DNA of 64,000 bases from positions 18,413 to 82,412 of the forward strand of contig JBARBI010000014.1 of NCBI GenBank assembly GCA_049792875.1, read 5' to 3'. Source of the stretch: Sulfotelmatobacter sp049792875 (lineage in GTDB: Bacteria > Acidobacteriota > Terriglobia > Terriglobales > Acidobacteriaceae). The notes under the pieces are model-generated. The model saw nothing but the letters and a program-made list of their open reading frames with translations, did not search any database and had not been told where the DNA came from. Both the position numbers and the translations under genes were made by a program. Below are positions 49,577-57,606 of the stretch, in pieces (the first letter of the stretch is position 1; each line of letters begins with the position of its first letter).

Positions 49577-49610
49577 GCCGCACAGCTGAATGGTGTGCGG
49601 TATTTATCTT
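49577..49610 (+). terminator. weak rho-independent terminator after the PEP-CTERM remnant
   Basis: CCGCACA (49578-49584) pairs with TGTGCGG (49594-49600) around a 9-nt loop and is followed by TATTTATCTT. It lies 47 bp downstream of the remnant's stop codon and fits the end of a former plus-strand gene. Confidence 0.45.
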
Positions 49611-49640
49611 ACTTAGGTTGACTCGCGTAATACGGACGGG

Positions 49641-50831
49641 TCATTCGATGGCATAGTCGATCTTGATTCCGCGCTTTTCCACTTCAGCAAGGAACAGATC
49701 GGCCGGCACATCGCGCTCCTGCAAGACCCCGCCGCGCTTGCTGATCGCACCCGACGCGAGCATCTGCACTACGATCGACGCGGGGAACGCCGTCGTCCGC
49801 ATCATCGCGCTCATGTCAGTCTTGGGATCGTAGTGATCCACCATCGTGAACGAAGCCACGCGTCCCTTGAGCCGCCCGCCCAGCAATCCGCGAACGCCCG
49901 CCCGATTCACCGACTCGTGCGCCTCCAGGCGCATGAGGCAAACGTCGGGTCCCTTGGAGGCAAACTTGCCCGCGAAGATTTGCGACATCATGGCCCGGGG
50001 CGCAATCTCCGCTTTTCCGAATTTCATCTTCTCGCTCGAGAACAGGCCCAGCTCCTTGAGTTCGCACAGCAGGTCATAATGCCCTGGATAGCGCAGCGTT
50101 TTTTCAAAACACTCGCCCACCCGCCCTTCGAAGGTCTCGGGCAACGTCGAGGTGCCACCCGAGGTGTGGAAGGCAACCAGCGGCGAAAATCCCGCAATGT
50201 GGAATTCTTCAGGCTCGGTCAGAGGATCAATGGTAGTCAATTTCCCCTTGCGTAGAATGCGCGCCGGTTCCACATACTCGTTGATCAGTCCCTCGACGGA
50301 AAATACGAGCTGATAATGAAAGGGCGGCGTGGGCCGCTCCGGCAATCCACCGACATACAACCGCAGAGCATCGGCGCCCCCTCCCAACCGCCGGACCAGT
50401 TCGCCGCCCAGAATGGATGCCATCCCAGGAGAAAGCCCGCAATCGGGCGCCACGGCCACACCTCGGCTCTCCGCCTTCTTCGACAGCGCCAACTCCTGCC
50501 GCACCACCGTATTGTTGCCTCCCAGATCAGCAAAGTGGCAGCGCGCTTCGACCGCAGCGCGGGCCAGTCCAAGGTTCAGAAAGTAGGGCACAGCCGAGAG
50601 CGCCGCATCGTGTCCGCGCATCAGTTTCGCCGCCGCTTTCTCGTTACTCGCCTCGAGCACCACAGCTCGAACTTTCCGTCCGCCGGTGATTCGATTGACC
50701 CCAGCCGCTACCTCGCGCACGCGCTGGGAGTCACTGTCGGCCAGCGTCACCGAGTCCACCTGAGATGTGCGCGCCATATCAAAGGCTGCCGCCGAACCCA
50801 TCATGCCGGAACCAATCACTAGAAGTTTCAT
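49641..50831 (-). CDS. saccharopine dehydrogenase-like oxidoreductase
   Basis: The 396-aa NAD(P)-dependent protein has the N-terminal Rossmann motif V-I-G-S-G-M-M-G-S-A-A-A and the family's central D-L-G-G-N-N-T-V-V, followed by A-P-D-C-G-L-S-P-G-M-A-S-I. This arrangement fits the saccharopine dehydrogenase / lysine 6-dehydrogenase / carboxynorspermidine group. The exact substrate is undecided; lysine or a polyamine precursor is the best guess. No lysine or polyamine genes are adjacent. The flanking gaps of about 470 bp on both sides make it look monocistronic. Confidence 0.85.
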   Translation of the reverse strand: MKLLVIGSGMMGSAAAFDMARTSQVDSVTLADSDSQRVREVAAGVNRITGGRKVRAVVLEASNEKAAAKLMRGHDAALSAVPYFLNLGLARAAVEARCHFADLGGNNTVVRQELALSKKAESRGVAVAPDCGLSPGMASILGGELVRRLGGGADALRLYVGGLPERPTPPFHYQLVFSVEGLINEYVEPARILRKGKLTTIDPLTEPEEFHIAGFSPLVAFHTSGGTSTLPETFEGRVGECFEKTLRYPGHYDLLCELKELGLFSSEKMKFGKAEIAPRAMMSQIFAGKFASKGPDVCLMRLEAHESVNRAGVRGLLGGRLKGRVASFTMVDHYDPKTDMSAMMRTTAFPASIVVQMLASGAISKRGGVLQERDVPADLFLAEVEKRGIKIDYAIE

Positions 50832-51296
50832 AGGAATCCCTTTCGCAAGAATTCGGTTCGCAGGATTCCGAGACGTATCGCATGACTCGCAATGGACGCG
50901 AACGCCGTCCGCATTCTCAGAAAGCCCACAGTTTCAGGTAAGTCGAGCCGTGCAAACAAACGGCTCAGAATGCGAGGAATCTCACCGGACTAGAGTCCGG
51001 AAGGCGCTAGCCGTTCACAGACGTAACGGCGAAGATCAAGCTTGAGGAGGTTCACGAATAAGAATACCACGTCAACCAACGAATTCTGCTGACGAGGCTG
51101 GCAGACCAAGCCGGCGCCAGAACGCAGGAGCCTGAAAGATGCGGGGAGTCAACCGGCATCGAACCGACGACGCAGGGTGTCGAATTTCTGGAACCTCGAA
51201 CGAGTGATCGGCAGGTTCGTTACAGTCCAAGAAACAGCACATCGGTCAACGGACCCAGAACAACCGCAGCTATGGTCGTGACCTTCCCTTTGGTGC
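50832..51296. other. gene-free stretch with two hairpins
   Basis: No frame here encodes a recognisable protein. The stretch holds GAGCCG/CGGCTC (50945-50966, 10-nt loop) and the palindrome CCGGACTAGAGTCCGG (50985-51000), both upstream of the saccharopine dehydrogenase-like gene. The hairpins are 18 bp apart and could belong to one structured RNA or to a 5' leader. I cannot match them to a known riboswitch class. Confidence 0.4.
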
Positions 51297-52148
51297 TCAG
51301 CGAGACGGTTCTGGTGATTTAAGCAACGCAGCCCCTATTTCGAACGGCACGGGCTGGTAGTTGGCGTGTCTTATGTCAATGATCATGCGCCCCACGAGGA
51401 AGGCGCGGGCCACCGTGTGGATGTGCACGGGCAATGTAAACAAGCCAAAATCCGCGTATTCCTGCTCGAATTCAATATGTTTGAGGAAGACTGTGGGCGA
51501 CTTCACGATCCTGCCTTCCGCCCTGGTCAGACTGCCGGTATGCGCCTCCAGGTAGATCCGTCCCTTAAACAGGCCGGGATGCTTCTTGTACGGTTTGATC
51601 TGGAAGACGTGGACGAGTCGGCCATCCGAGTCGATTCTCCCTTTGTAGGAGATTTTGTAGTTAGTAGGGTTGATCGCTGTTTGCCCGAAGTCATTCTTCT
51701 CCGCGTGATCCACCTCGGACTGGAGCAGGCGGGTGATAATGTTCACCTTCACGAACCTGTCGCCCGCAAAGCGGATCGGTTTGAATAGTAAGGTGTGGGG
51801 CGCCGTGAACGTCCTCTGCACTTCGTACTCGCCGTGCTGCGCCGTGTCAGGAAGGTCCGCCTGGATGAGGGAGGTCGCCGAATAGGACGCCAACTCCCAC
51901 GACTGGATCGCCGACCGCCGCTGAAATCGCGCCATGGCCAGTTCGGCGGAGAGCACGGGCAACGTCGTTGCCTCCGCGGCATCGGGAAAGGGGAATGATC
52001 GGTCAAAGCTTGGCGAAAGAGAGGACACCATTTGATCGCATCCCGGCAGCGAGACATCCGCGCTCCCCGGAACGATTCCGCCTTGCGCAGAAACCGCTCC
52101 CGGCAACCACATTCTCAAGAGCAAGATTGCCAAAACAGTCCGCTTCAT
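51297..52148 (-). CDS. secreted protein of unknown function, coupled to the FGE gene
   Basis: The 283-aa protein has a signal peptide (A-I-L-L-L-R-M-W-L-P-G-A-V-S-A-Q). The body is beta-rich, with segments such as G-D-R-F-V-K-V-N, V-F-Q-I-K-P-Y-K-K and L-E-A-H-T-G-S-L-T-R-A-E-G that recall LolA/RseB-like lipid-binding folds. I do not recognise the family, and the LolA comparison is only a structural guess. Its start overlaps the stop of the formylglycine-generating enzyme gene by 4 nt, so the two are probably made together. Confidence 0.65.
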   Translation of the reverse strand: MKRTVLAILLLRMWLPGAVSAQGGIVPGSADVSLPGCDQMVSSLSPSFDRSFPFPDAAEATTLPVLSAELAMARFQRRSAIQSWELASYSATSLIQADLPDTAQHGEYEVQRTFTAPHTLLFKPIRFAGDRFVKVNIITRLLQSEVDHAEKNDFGQTAINPTNYKISYKGRIDSDGRLVHVFQIKPYKKHPGLFKGRIYLEAHTGSLTRAEGRIVKSPTVFLKHIEFEQEYADFGLFTLPVHIHTVARAFLVGRMIIDIRHANYQPVPFEIGAALLKSPEPSR

Positions 52149-53392
52149 GTAGCCGCGCGTGCTCCTCTGTCCCGCCGCGTCGAGTTCTTCTGGATGATGT
52201 TCGCGCCGATCCTGGTCCCTGGCTTTACACAGCGAAAGCTAAGATGATTCGTCCCAGTGCTGACCTCGCCTTTGCCTCGTGTCCCGACTACATAGCGGGA
52301 GCAATACTGGTCGGTGCACAGAAATGATCCGCCGCGATGAACTCTCTTTTTCTCGGTTGGCTCATCAGGATCGTAGGATGTCTGCGGCCCCTGCGGATTA
52401 CGAGTCACGCCACCCGCCGCCGCCAACTGCTGGTAGTAGTCGGGGCGATACCAGTCGCTGGTCCACTGCCAGACGTTGCCTGCCATGTCATACAAGCCGT
52501 ATCCATTTGGGGGAAACTGGGCGACTGGAGCGATCCCCGCGTAGCCGTCGTCTCCGGTATCGGTGTTCGGGAAATGTCCCTGATGGGTGTTGGCCATCCA
52601 CCTTCCGTTGGGCTGGAATTCGTCGCCCCATGGGTAGCGTTTTCCGGCCAGACCTCCACGCGCTGCGAATTCCCACTCCGCCTCTGTGGGTAAGCGCTTG
52701 CCGGCCCACTTGGCGTAGGCTAGAGCGTCCGGGTAGGCTACCTGGACGACCGGATATTTCTCACGTCCCTTGAGGTTGCTCGTGGGACCCTCGGGATGAC
52801 GCCAATCCGCCCCTCCTACATAGGCCCACCACTGGTATTGGTCATTCAGTTGTACGTCATGATCGGGCGGTGAAAAGACAACCGCCCCCGCGACCAGATT
52901 CTCGGGCGGAGCACCCGGGAAGTCCTCCGGTCGCGGCTTGCGCTCCGCGATGGTCACGTACCCTGTCGCTTTGACGAAGCGGGCAAACTCGTCGTTTGTG
53001 ACATCCGTTTCATCCATCCAGAATCCGTCCACGTAAACGCGGTGGATCGGACGCGCATCGGCCGCTACGGACATCCCGACTTGATCAGCGGACGGCGGAT
53101 CCATCGCGCCCATGGCAAATTCGCCGCCTGAAATCCACACCATCCCCCGCGGCGACGGCCCAGGACCGGGAGTCGCGTTGGGGATGGTGGGACCGAAAGC
53201 CGCGGCCTCGGCGGCATCCGTTATTGGCGGGCCCGCCTCCGCTGTACCGGGAGGCGAGAGAGGCCATGGGCGGAGAACGACGACCGCTACGGAAGCGGAA
53301 ATAACCGGCAACGCGATCAAGATCCACAGCCATCGACAGATGGTCGAATGGGTAGTTTCGCTTTCCGCTTTAATTTGCTTCTTTCGGCCCAT
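52145..53392 (-). CDS. membrane-anchored formylglycine-generating enzyme (FGE/SUMF1 family)
   Basis: FGE oxidises a cysteine in the C-x-P-x-R motif of type I sulfatases to formylglycine. The 415-aa protein has an N-terminal transmembrane helix (about 20-42), a Pro/Ala-rich linker and the FGE-sulfatase domain (W-I-S-G-G-E-F-A-M-G, R-L-P-T-E-A-E-W-E-F-A-A-R-G, G-N-V-W-Q-W-T-S-D-W). Both catalytic cysteines of true FGEs appear present: Cys359 and Cys364 in G-G-S-F-L-C-T-D-Q-Y-C-S-R-Y. Many SUMF1-domain paralogues lack them, so this is a good FGE candidate. A Cys-type arylsulfatase is encoded 6 kb away on the same strand. Confidence 0.85.
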   Translation of the reverse strand: MGRKKQIKAESETTHSTICRWLWILIALPVISASVAVVVLRPWPLSPPGTAEAGPPITDAAEAAAFGPTIPNATPGPGPSPRGMVWISGGEFAMGAMDPPSADQVGMSVAADARPIHRVYVDGFWMDETDVTNDEFARFVKATGYVTIAERKPRPEDFPGAPPENLVAGAVVFSPPDHDVQLNDQYQWWAYVGGADWRHPEGPTSNLKGREKYPVVQVAYPDALAYAKWAGKRLPTEAEWEFAARGGLAGKRYPWGDEFQPNGRWMANTHQGHFPNTDTGDDGYAGIAPVAQFPPNGYGLYDMAGNVWQWTSDWYRPDYYQQLAAAGGVTRNPQGPQTSYDPDEPTEKKRVHRGGSFLCTDQYCSRYVVGTRGKGEVSTGTNHLSFRCVKPGTRIGANIIQKNSTRRDRGARAAT

Positions 53393-53450
53393 GTAGATTC
53401 GCTCGCCCCAGGCATGCGTCCAGACTCTTATCCAAATTGCACCGCGTTCG

Positions 53451-54197
53451 CTACCCGCCGACGTGGTAATTGGAATTGGTCGTGGTCACGACAAGTTGCT
53501 TGGCGGTTGCTGTCAAAACGGTCTGCTGCACATAGTTTGTGCCGTCCGGGAGGCTGCCCATCTGAACCTGCAACGTCACCGCATCTTTCGATTGCCCCAT
53601 ATAAGTGTTGACGCTCAGCGAGACGACCTTCTTTGCGGCTGGGTCGAACGTGAGGGTCATCTGATCGCCAGGCTGTGCATAGTCCTTAAAGATCAAATTC
53701 AGCATGCCCCCGGCAGGATTCAATGAAACCTTGCCGGCCGCATACGCTTGCTGCATTTTCTGAGGGTCGGGCGGGACGTAGAGCGCGAGGAGACTCTTCA
53801 CGTCTCCCATGTAGTCCTGCATCTCTGCTTTCTTGTTGGCAATGACTTTTTGCTTCAGCCTGCCACCACTTGGAGGTGGCGGTGGCGGACTGATCGGAGT
53901 CTTTTGAACTTGCCCGTCGGGCCCGTACTGGCACATGTTTTGAGATGGAGGCTTCGCATCTCCCTTTAGCGTGAGCTGCGTTGTTTCTGTCCATTGATAC
54001 TGCTGCAGTCTTTGCTTGTTGGCCGCTACGGACTGCTTCACGTCGGCTAGCTTTTGCTGCAAGTCGGCATTCTGCGCGATCAGCGCCACAGCGCTGGCAA
54101 GCGCTAATGTGCAAATGATCATCCAGCGGTTGCCGATGACCGCCATGGTTCCAGCGAAACACTGTCTCGCTCGCGCGACCTTAAGTCGTTTCGTCAT
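53451..54197 (-). CDS. secreted protein of unknown function with N-terminal coiled coil
   Basis: The 248-aa protein has a hydrophobic export signal (I-C-T-L-A-L-A-S-A-V-A-L-I-A-Q). A short coiled coil follows (L-Q-Q-K-L-A-D-V-K-Q-S-V-A-A-N-K-Q-R-L), then a poly-Pro linker (I-S-P-P-P-P-P-P-S-G-G) and a C-terminal beta-rich domain (L-T-F-D-P-A-A-K-K-V-V-S-L-S-V-N-T-Y). No family is recognised. It lies 58 bp upstream of the FGE gene on the same strand. The start may be the internal Met at M-A-V-I-G-N-R-W instead. Confidence 0.65.
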   Translation of the reverse strand: MTKRLKVARARQCFAGTMAVIGNRWMIICTLALASAVALIAQNADLQQKLADVKQSVAANKQRLQQYQWTETTQLTLKGDAKPPSQNMCQYGPDGQVQKTPISPPPPPPSGGRLKQKVIANKKAEMQDYMGDVKSLLALYVPPDPQKMQQAYAAGKVSLNPAGGMLNLIFKDYAQPGDQMTLTFDPAAKKVVSLSVNTYMGQSKDAVTLQVQMGSLPDGTNYVQQTVLTATAKQLVVTTTNSNYHVGG

Positions 54198-54254
54198 GTC
54201 ACCGTCCTCGAGTCTGAGTCCAGACCCTTAAAAAGTACCCCTCCATGGGCGGGA

Positions 54255-54282
54255 TTGACACTCGTAGTTCTGCCAGTATGTT
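54255..54282 (+). promoter_or_regulatory. sigma70-like promoter without an obvious gene
   Basis: On the plus strand TTGACA (54255-54260) and TATGTT (54277-54282) are 16 bp apart. The sequence downstream on this strand has no coding gene and runs into the 3' end of the minus-strand catalase-like gene. The flanking gap 54198-54494 holds nothing else I can identify. Confidence 0.35.
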
Positions 54283-54494
54283 TCTAGGTTCGTCCGGCAC
54301 CTTTTCCTTGGGTACGGAATTCTTCTTTGGTTCAGCAAGCCACACTGTGATAAGGTTTCCCCGGCAGAACCATCGGTTGCTTTGTAGCCATGATTGTTTC
54401 CTCTCTTTTTGAATTTCTTGGGTTAAGGTCCGGCACGGTTGAGCGGCCTGCCAACTCGGAATGAGCGAGCGACTGGATCGGTCGATGTGCTCAA

Positions 54495-55676
54495 CTAGCC
54501 AGCTGCTCGAAGGTTTCCGGTTCGGCGAGCACTTTCTTGAGTGCCTTCGCCTCCTTGCGCGGCGCCTCCATATGGTTCTTCCGATTCCGGATCGTGTTCC
54601 CGGCTGTCAGTGGCGTGCAGGCGCGCTTTTCTGCTGGCAACTTCACCGGCCCAGCGGGCGCGATTCATGCTCCCAAGTGGCGTACTGTCCGGACTCGAGT
54701 GCCCCGTGACATCGATATAGGTCGCATCGGCAGCCTCCGGTTGAAGCACCGATTTCGGCAGGAGCGTGAGCCGCGCCACCGCATGGAAAGGGGCTTCCAC
54801 TTCGTTCCACTCGACACTCGCGTTCTCAATCCAGAAGTTGGCGTCCCGACGCTTCTCCCAATACGTCATTCTGTCGGGATCAAGAAACTGGACTCCAAAG
54901 TCGAAGCTGCTCATTCTGCTGTCTTCATTGACGTGCCGGATCAACTCGTCCTGCAGGCCGTTTGGGTTACTCCTTTGCAAAGGATGCGACGGATTATCCG
55001 GAGACGGGGTTACGGACTGCTTCACGATATCGATCGGTCCGTGACGAAACGGCACGGTGCTCCAATAACGAAGCTGCTGATACGGTTTGACCGTCTGGTG
55101 GGATTGCAACTGCGCCAAGGTGAGGGTCCTCACCACTCTCAACTTGTCCTTGAACGGCAGAGACCACAGGCCGCGTCCTGGATTCGAAGCCGTGAGTACT
55201 TTCATCGTCGCGAGAAACGCAGGAGCGTCATTGATGGGCAGGGTGGTGGCGTTTTGTAGCGAGAAGTCCTGCCGGTCAACTTTCGCGGGGGGACCAGCCG
55301 TACCATTCCGAGTGAGGTCGACCGAAAACGACATCGCGCGGACGTCGGCCTTGAAATCCGAGTGTGAATTCGGATCCGAATTCGCAAATCGCGCAATAGC
55401 GGGATATACGCCAGGCGTTGCGAACATCCCCTGCGCCAGTCGGTCCGCCAGCAAACCAGCGCGTCCGACTGTGACGTCAAGTACTTCGAATTGAGCTCGG
55501 ACGCTCACACCCTTCTTGTGGGTTCCGCGGCTGAGGGGGCTGTGCTCTTTGGCCGCAGCATTCGCCTGCAGGCGGAGCACTTTTTCGACAATCTCTTCGT
55601 GGCAGGCCTGTTCTGCACCGAGGATCCGCTCGCTGTCGTTCGCAGTCACGCCGAAGTATCTCGTCAGAAACAGCAT
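54495..55676 (-). CDS. catalase-like heme protein (small-subunit y4iL-type family)
   Basis: The 393-aa protein has a catalase-type core. The distal His segment is S-R-G-T-H-K-K-G (His53), the F-x-x-x-x-P-G-V-Y-P-A-I-A-R-F-A-N block follows, and later P-L-G-S-M-N-R-A-R. In related catalase-like proteins the last block continues to a Tyr that ligands heme iron; here that position appears to be Glu345 (R-W-A-G-E). The last 40 residues are low-complexity and hydrophilic. The start at 55676 follows GGGGA and lies 11 bp upstream of the end of the DyP gene, so the two genes overlap head-to-tail. It is cytoplasmic, with no signal peptide. Confidence 0.78.
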   Translation of the reverse strand: MLFLTRYFGVTANDSERILGAEQACHEEIVEKVLRLQANAAAKEHSPLSRGTHKKGVSVRAQFEVLDVTVGRAGLLADRLAQGMFATPGVYPAIARFANSDPNSHSDFKADVRAMSFSVDLTRNGTAGPPAKVDRQDFSLQNATTLPINDAPAFLATMKVLTASNPGRGLWSLPFKDKLRVVRTLTLAQLQSHQTVKPYQQLRYWSTVPFRHGPIDIVKQSVTPSPDNPSHPLQRSNPNGLQDELIRHVNEDSRMSSFDFGVQFLDPDRMTYWEKRRDANFWIENASVEWNEVEAPFHAVARLTLLPKSVLQPEAADATYIDVTGHSSPDSTPLGSMNRARWAGEVASRKARLHATDSREHDPESEEPYGGAAQGGEGTQESARRTGNLRAAG

Positions 55677-55686
55677 GGAAAGTCCC

Positions 55687-57279
55687 CTAACTGGCGCCGC
55701 CAGGCACCGAGTCCAAGTTGGCGATGAATTTGATGGCGGTGACGCTGGGCAGAAAACAGTAGGCGGCTGCTTTCGTCGTGATGAAGGTTGAGAACCCTGA
55801 GATCTTGATCGGCGGCGCACCATTCCCCTGGGGAATCACAAAAATGCTTTCCACCGGATTCTGCGTGCCGATCATCGGATCCTTCGATTTCGGGTTCAGT
55901 CGGACGGCGCCCGCGAACTCGCTGTCGTTTACCCAATGCCCCAGCACAAATTCATATTGGTTTTCGATGCTTGAGTTGATGAAATAGCCGAGAAGCCCAC
56001 GCTCGACGCCGTCGTGGGGCTGCTTCGGATCGTACCTCGGCCCATATGGCATCCCACGGCGAATCAACCGGTGAGTATTGTTGCTGCCGCCGGGTTCCCC
56101 CTGCCCCGTCACCGGCTGGCCTCGTGGATTGATGCGGCGCATATGAGCGCCGACGGGACATCGCAGTCCCTTTGGATCGCCCGACCCGTCGGCGTTCACA
56201 TATTCGAAATTGTTCAACTGCTCCGGTGGAATCCCACCGGGAGGGCTATCCGTTTCCGGTGACAGGGCCAGCGGAACGCCGTTGCGCCACCGTCCGCACA
56301 TCTTGGCGGCAAGCAGTTCAGGATCAATTTTGTCCTTGTTCGATTGCAGGTAATTCTCAAATCCAACCACGTCAGTCTCGATCATTTTGAAGACGGCAAA
56401 GCTGCCGTTCAGGCCAAGTTCCCGAGGCTCCGGCACAAAATAGTTCTCGGCTTCGTCCCGCAAGACGAACAGCCAGGGCTCGCAGGGCTGCTGGTGATCC
56501 GGCGTATATCGTTCCGGGCCGTCGCGAATGGTGGTCATGCTGATGCCGTCGGTGTAGCCGAAGTGCACGCGGAAGGTAGGGACGGGCTTGCCATCGACGA
56601 TGTCCATCAGCGCCATCCCGTCGATCCGCCAGATTTCCCGAAATGCATTCCCCTGGGCGAACAGTGCCGACAGTTGGTCGCTATAAGTCGTCATCGCTTC
56701 TGGGCTGATAGCATGCAGCGTAACCATAACGTGGTCGCTTCCCTTGCCAAAGCCTCCGATCCAGTTCTGCGGCGCGCTTGATCCGGTATCGCCTACCAAT
56801 TCCGCCCGCGCGGCGGCGCCCGCAACGAACGCCCCAAACGACTTGAACGAAGTCGTCGGGACACGATCTTTGACTTCCAACGCCAGTAGTCCGGGCCAGG
56901 TAATGCCCACGTTCAGGCAGTAGTCGGGCTTGTGGCGTGGGGCATCGGCAGGATTGTCCCCAGGTCCCGGCGCGAACCCCACATGCCAGTCTTCCGCCGT
57001 CGTGATCTGTGGCACGTCTGACTCATCTCCGCTGACCAGCCTTCCGAGAACTTTGCGCGCTTCGGCGGGAACGCCCACCGTCAGCAAGAAATGCCGCACC
57101 ATCGGCATCCTGTAACCACGAAGGATGAACCCCTGAATATCGCCAAGGTCGAGCGTGGAACTTGCCGTTCGCCCCGAATGAACATCCGAACCCTGGCTTT
57201 CATGCGCATTTCCTCCGAACAGGCGGTGGAGGAAGCTCGGTTTTTCCGGTCGCGTGAGTACTTTGTTGTCCTGGCTCAT
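55687..57279 (-). CDS. DyP-type heme peroxidase
   Basis: The 530-aa protein is a dye-decolorising-type peroxidase. The catalytic G-x-x-D-G is F-G-Y-T-D-G (Asp244), and the proximal heme His is probably His379 in C-P-V-G-A-H-M-R-R-I-N-P-R. N-I-G-G-F-G-K-G-like and D-I-Q-G-F-I-L-R-G-Y segments support the family. At about 500 aa it falls with the long (C/D or fungal-like) DyP group. The start at ATG 57279 has GGAGA upstream. No Tat or Sec signal is visible, so it should be cytoplasmic. It lies upstream of, and slightly overlaps, the catalase-like gene. Confidence 0.88.
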   Translation of the reverse strand: MSQDNKVLTRPEKPSFLHRLFGGNAHESQGSDVHSGRTASSTLDLGDIQGFILRGYRMPMVRHFLLTVGVPAEARKVLGRLVSGDESDVPQITTAEDWHVGFAPGPGDNPADAPRHKPDYCLNVGITWPGLLALEVKDRVPTTSFKSFGAFVAGAAARAELVGDTGSSAPQNWIGGFGKGSDHVMVTLHAISPEAMTTYSDQLSALFAQGNAFREIWRIDGMALMDIVDGKPVPTFRVHFGYTDGISMTTIRDGPERYTPDHQQPCEPWLFVLRDEAENYFVPEPRELGLNGSFAVFKMIETDVVGFENYLQSNKDKIDPELLAAKMCGRWRNGVPLALSPETDSPPGGIPPEQLNNFEYVNADGSGDPKGLRCPVGAHMRRINPRGQPVTGQGEPGGSNNTHRLIRRGMPYGPRYDPKQPHDGVERGLLGYFINSSIENQYEFVLGHWVNDSEFAGAVRLNPKSKDPMIGTQNPVESIFVIPQGNGAPPIKISGFSTFITTKAAAYCFLPSVTAIKFIANLDSVPGGAS

Positions 57280-57392
57280 TGCGCGTCTCCTTCCTCCCCG
57301 AATCTCGCTCCTGACCGGCCCCTCGTAGGTCCGGATAACCGTCACTGGCTGTCGTGCCCCCGTGGGTCAAACAACGCGTGATTAGCGGTTGT

Positions 57393-57578
57393 TCATGCCT
57401 GATTTCTCTGATTCACTCTCAGCGCTTCCAAGACTTCTCCCCACCAAACAACCTCCTCCGGATTTTTCCCGGACAAACGCGTTCGGACAAACCTCTGAGC
57501 CGCCTCTACGTCGTCGGCGCACTCGTCCAGCAGCGTCATGGCTTGTACTACCGCGTTAGGGAAGAAAGCACCAATCAT
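57393..57578 (-). CDS. 61-aa protein of unknown function
   Basis: This short gene has a good ribosome-binding site (GGAGG, 7 nt before the ATG at 57578) and sits in line with its neighbours. The product is helical and acidic in the middle (L-L-D-E-C-A-D-D-V-E-A-A-Q-R-F). It ends basic (V-N-Q-R-N-Q-A). No family is recognised. Its position between the duplicated-domain gene and the DyP gene on the same strand suggests a small partner or regulatory protein of that cassette. Confidence 0.6.
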   Translation of the reverse strand: MIGAFFPNAVVQAMTLLDECADDVEAAQRFVRTRLSGKNPEEVVWWGEVLEALRVNQRNQA

Positions 57579-57606
57579 CGAATTGCCTCCATCGTGGCGG
57601 CTGAAT

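Noticed and set aside
51140..51190. tRNA-like segment (resembles a T-arm with a CGAACC core) in the gap after the saccharopine dehydrogenase gene
   Set aside because: No acceptor stem, anticodon arm or D-arm could be built around it on either strand.
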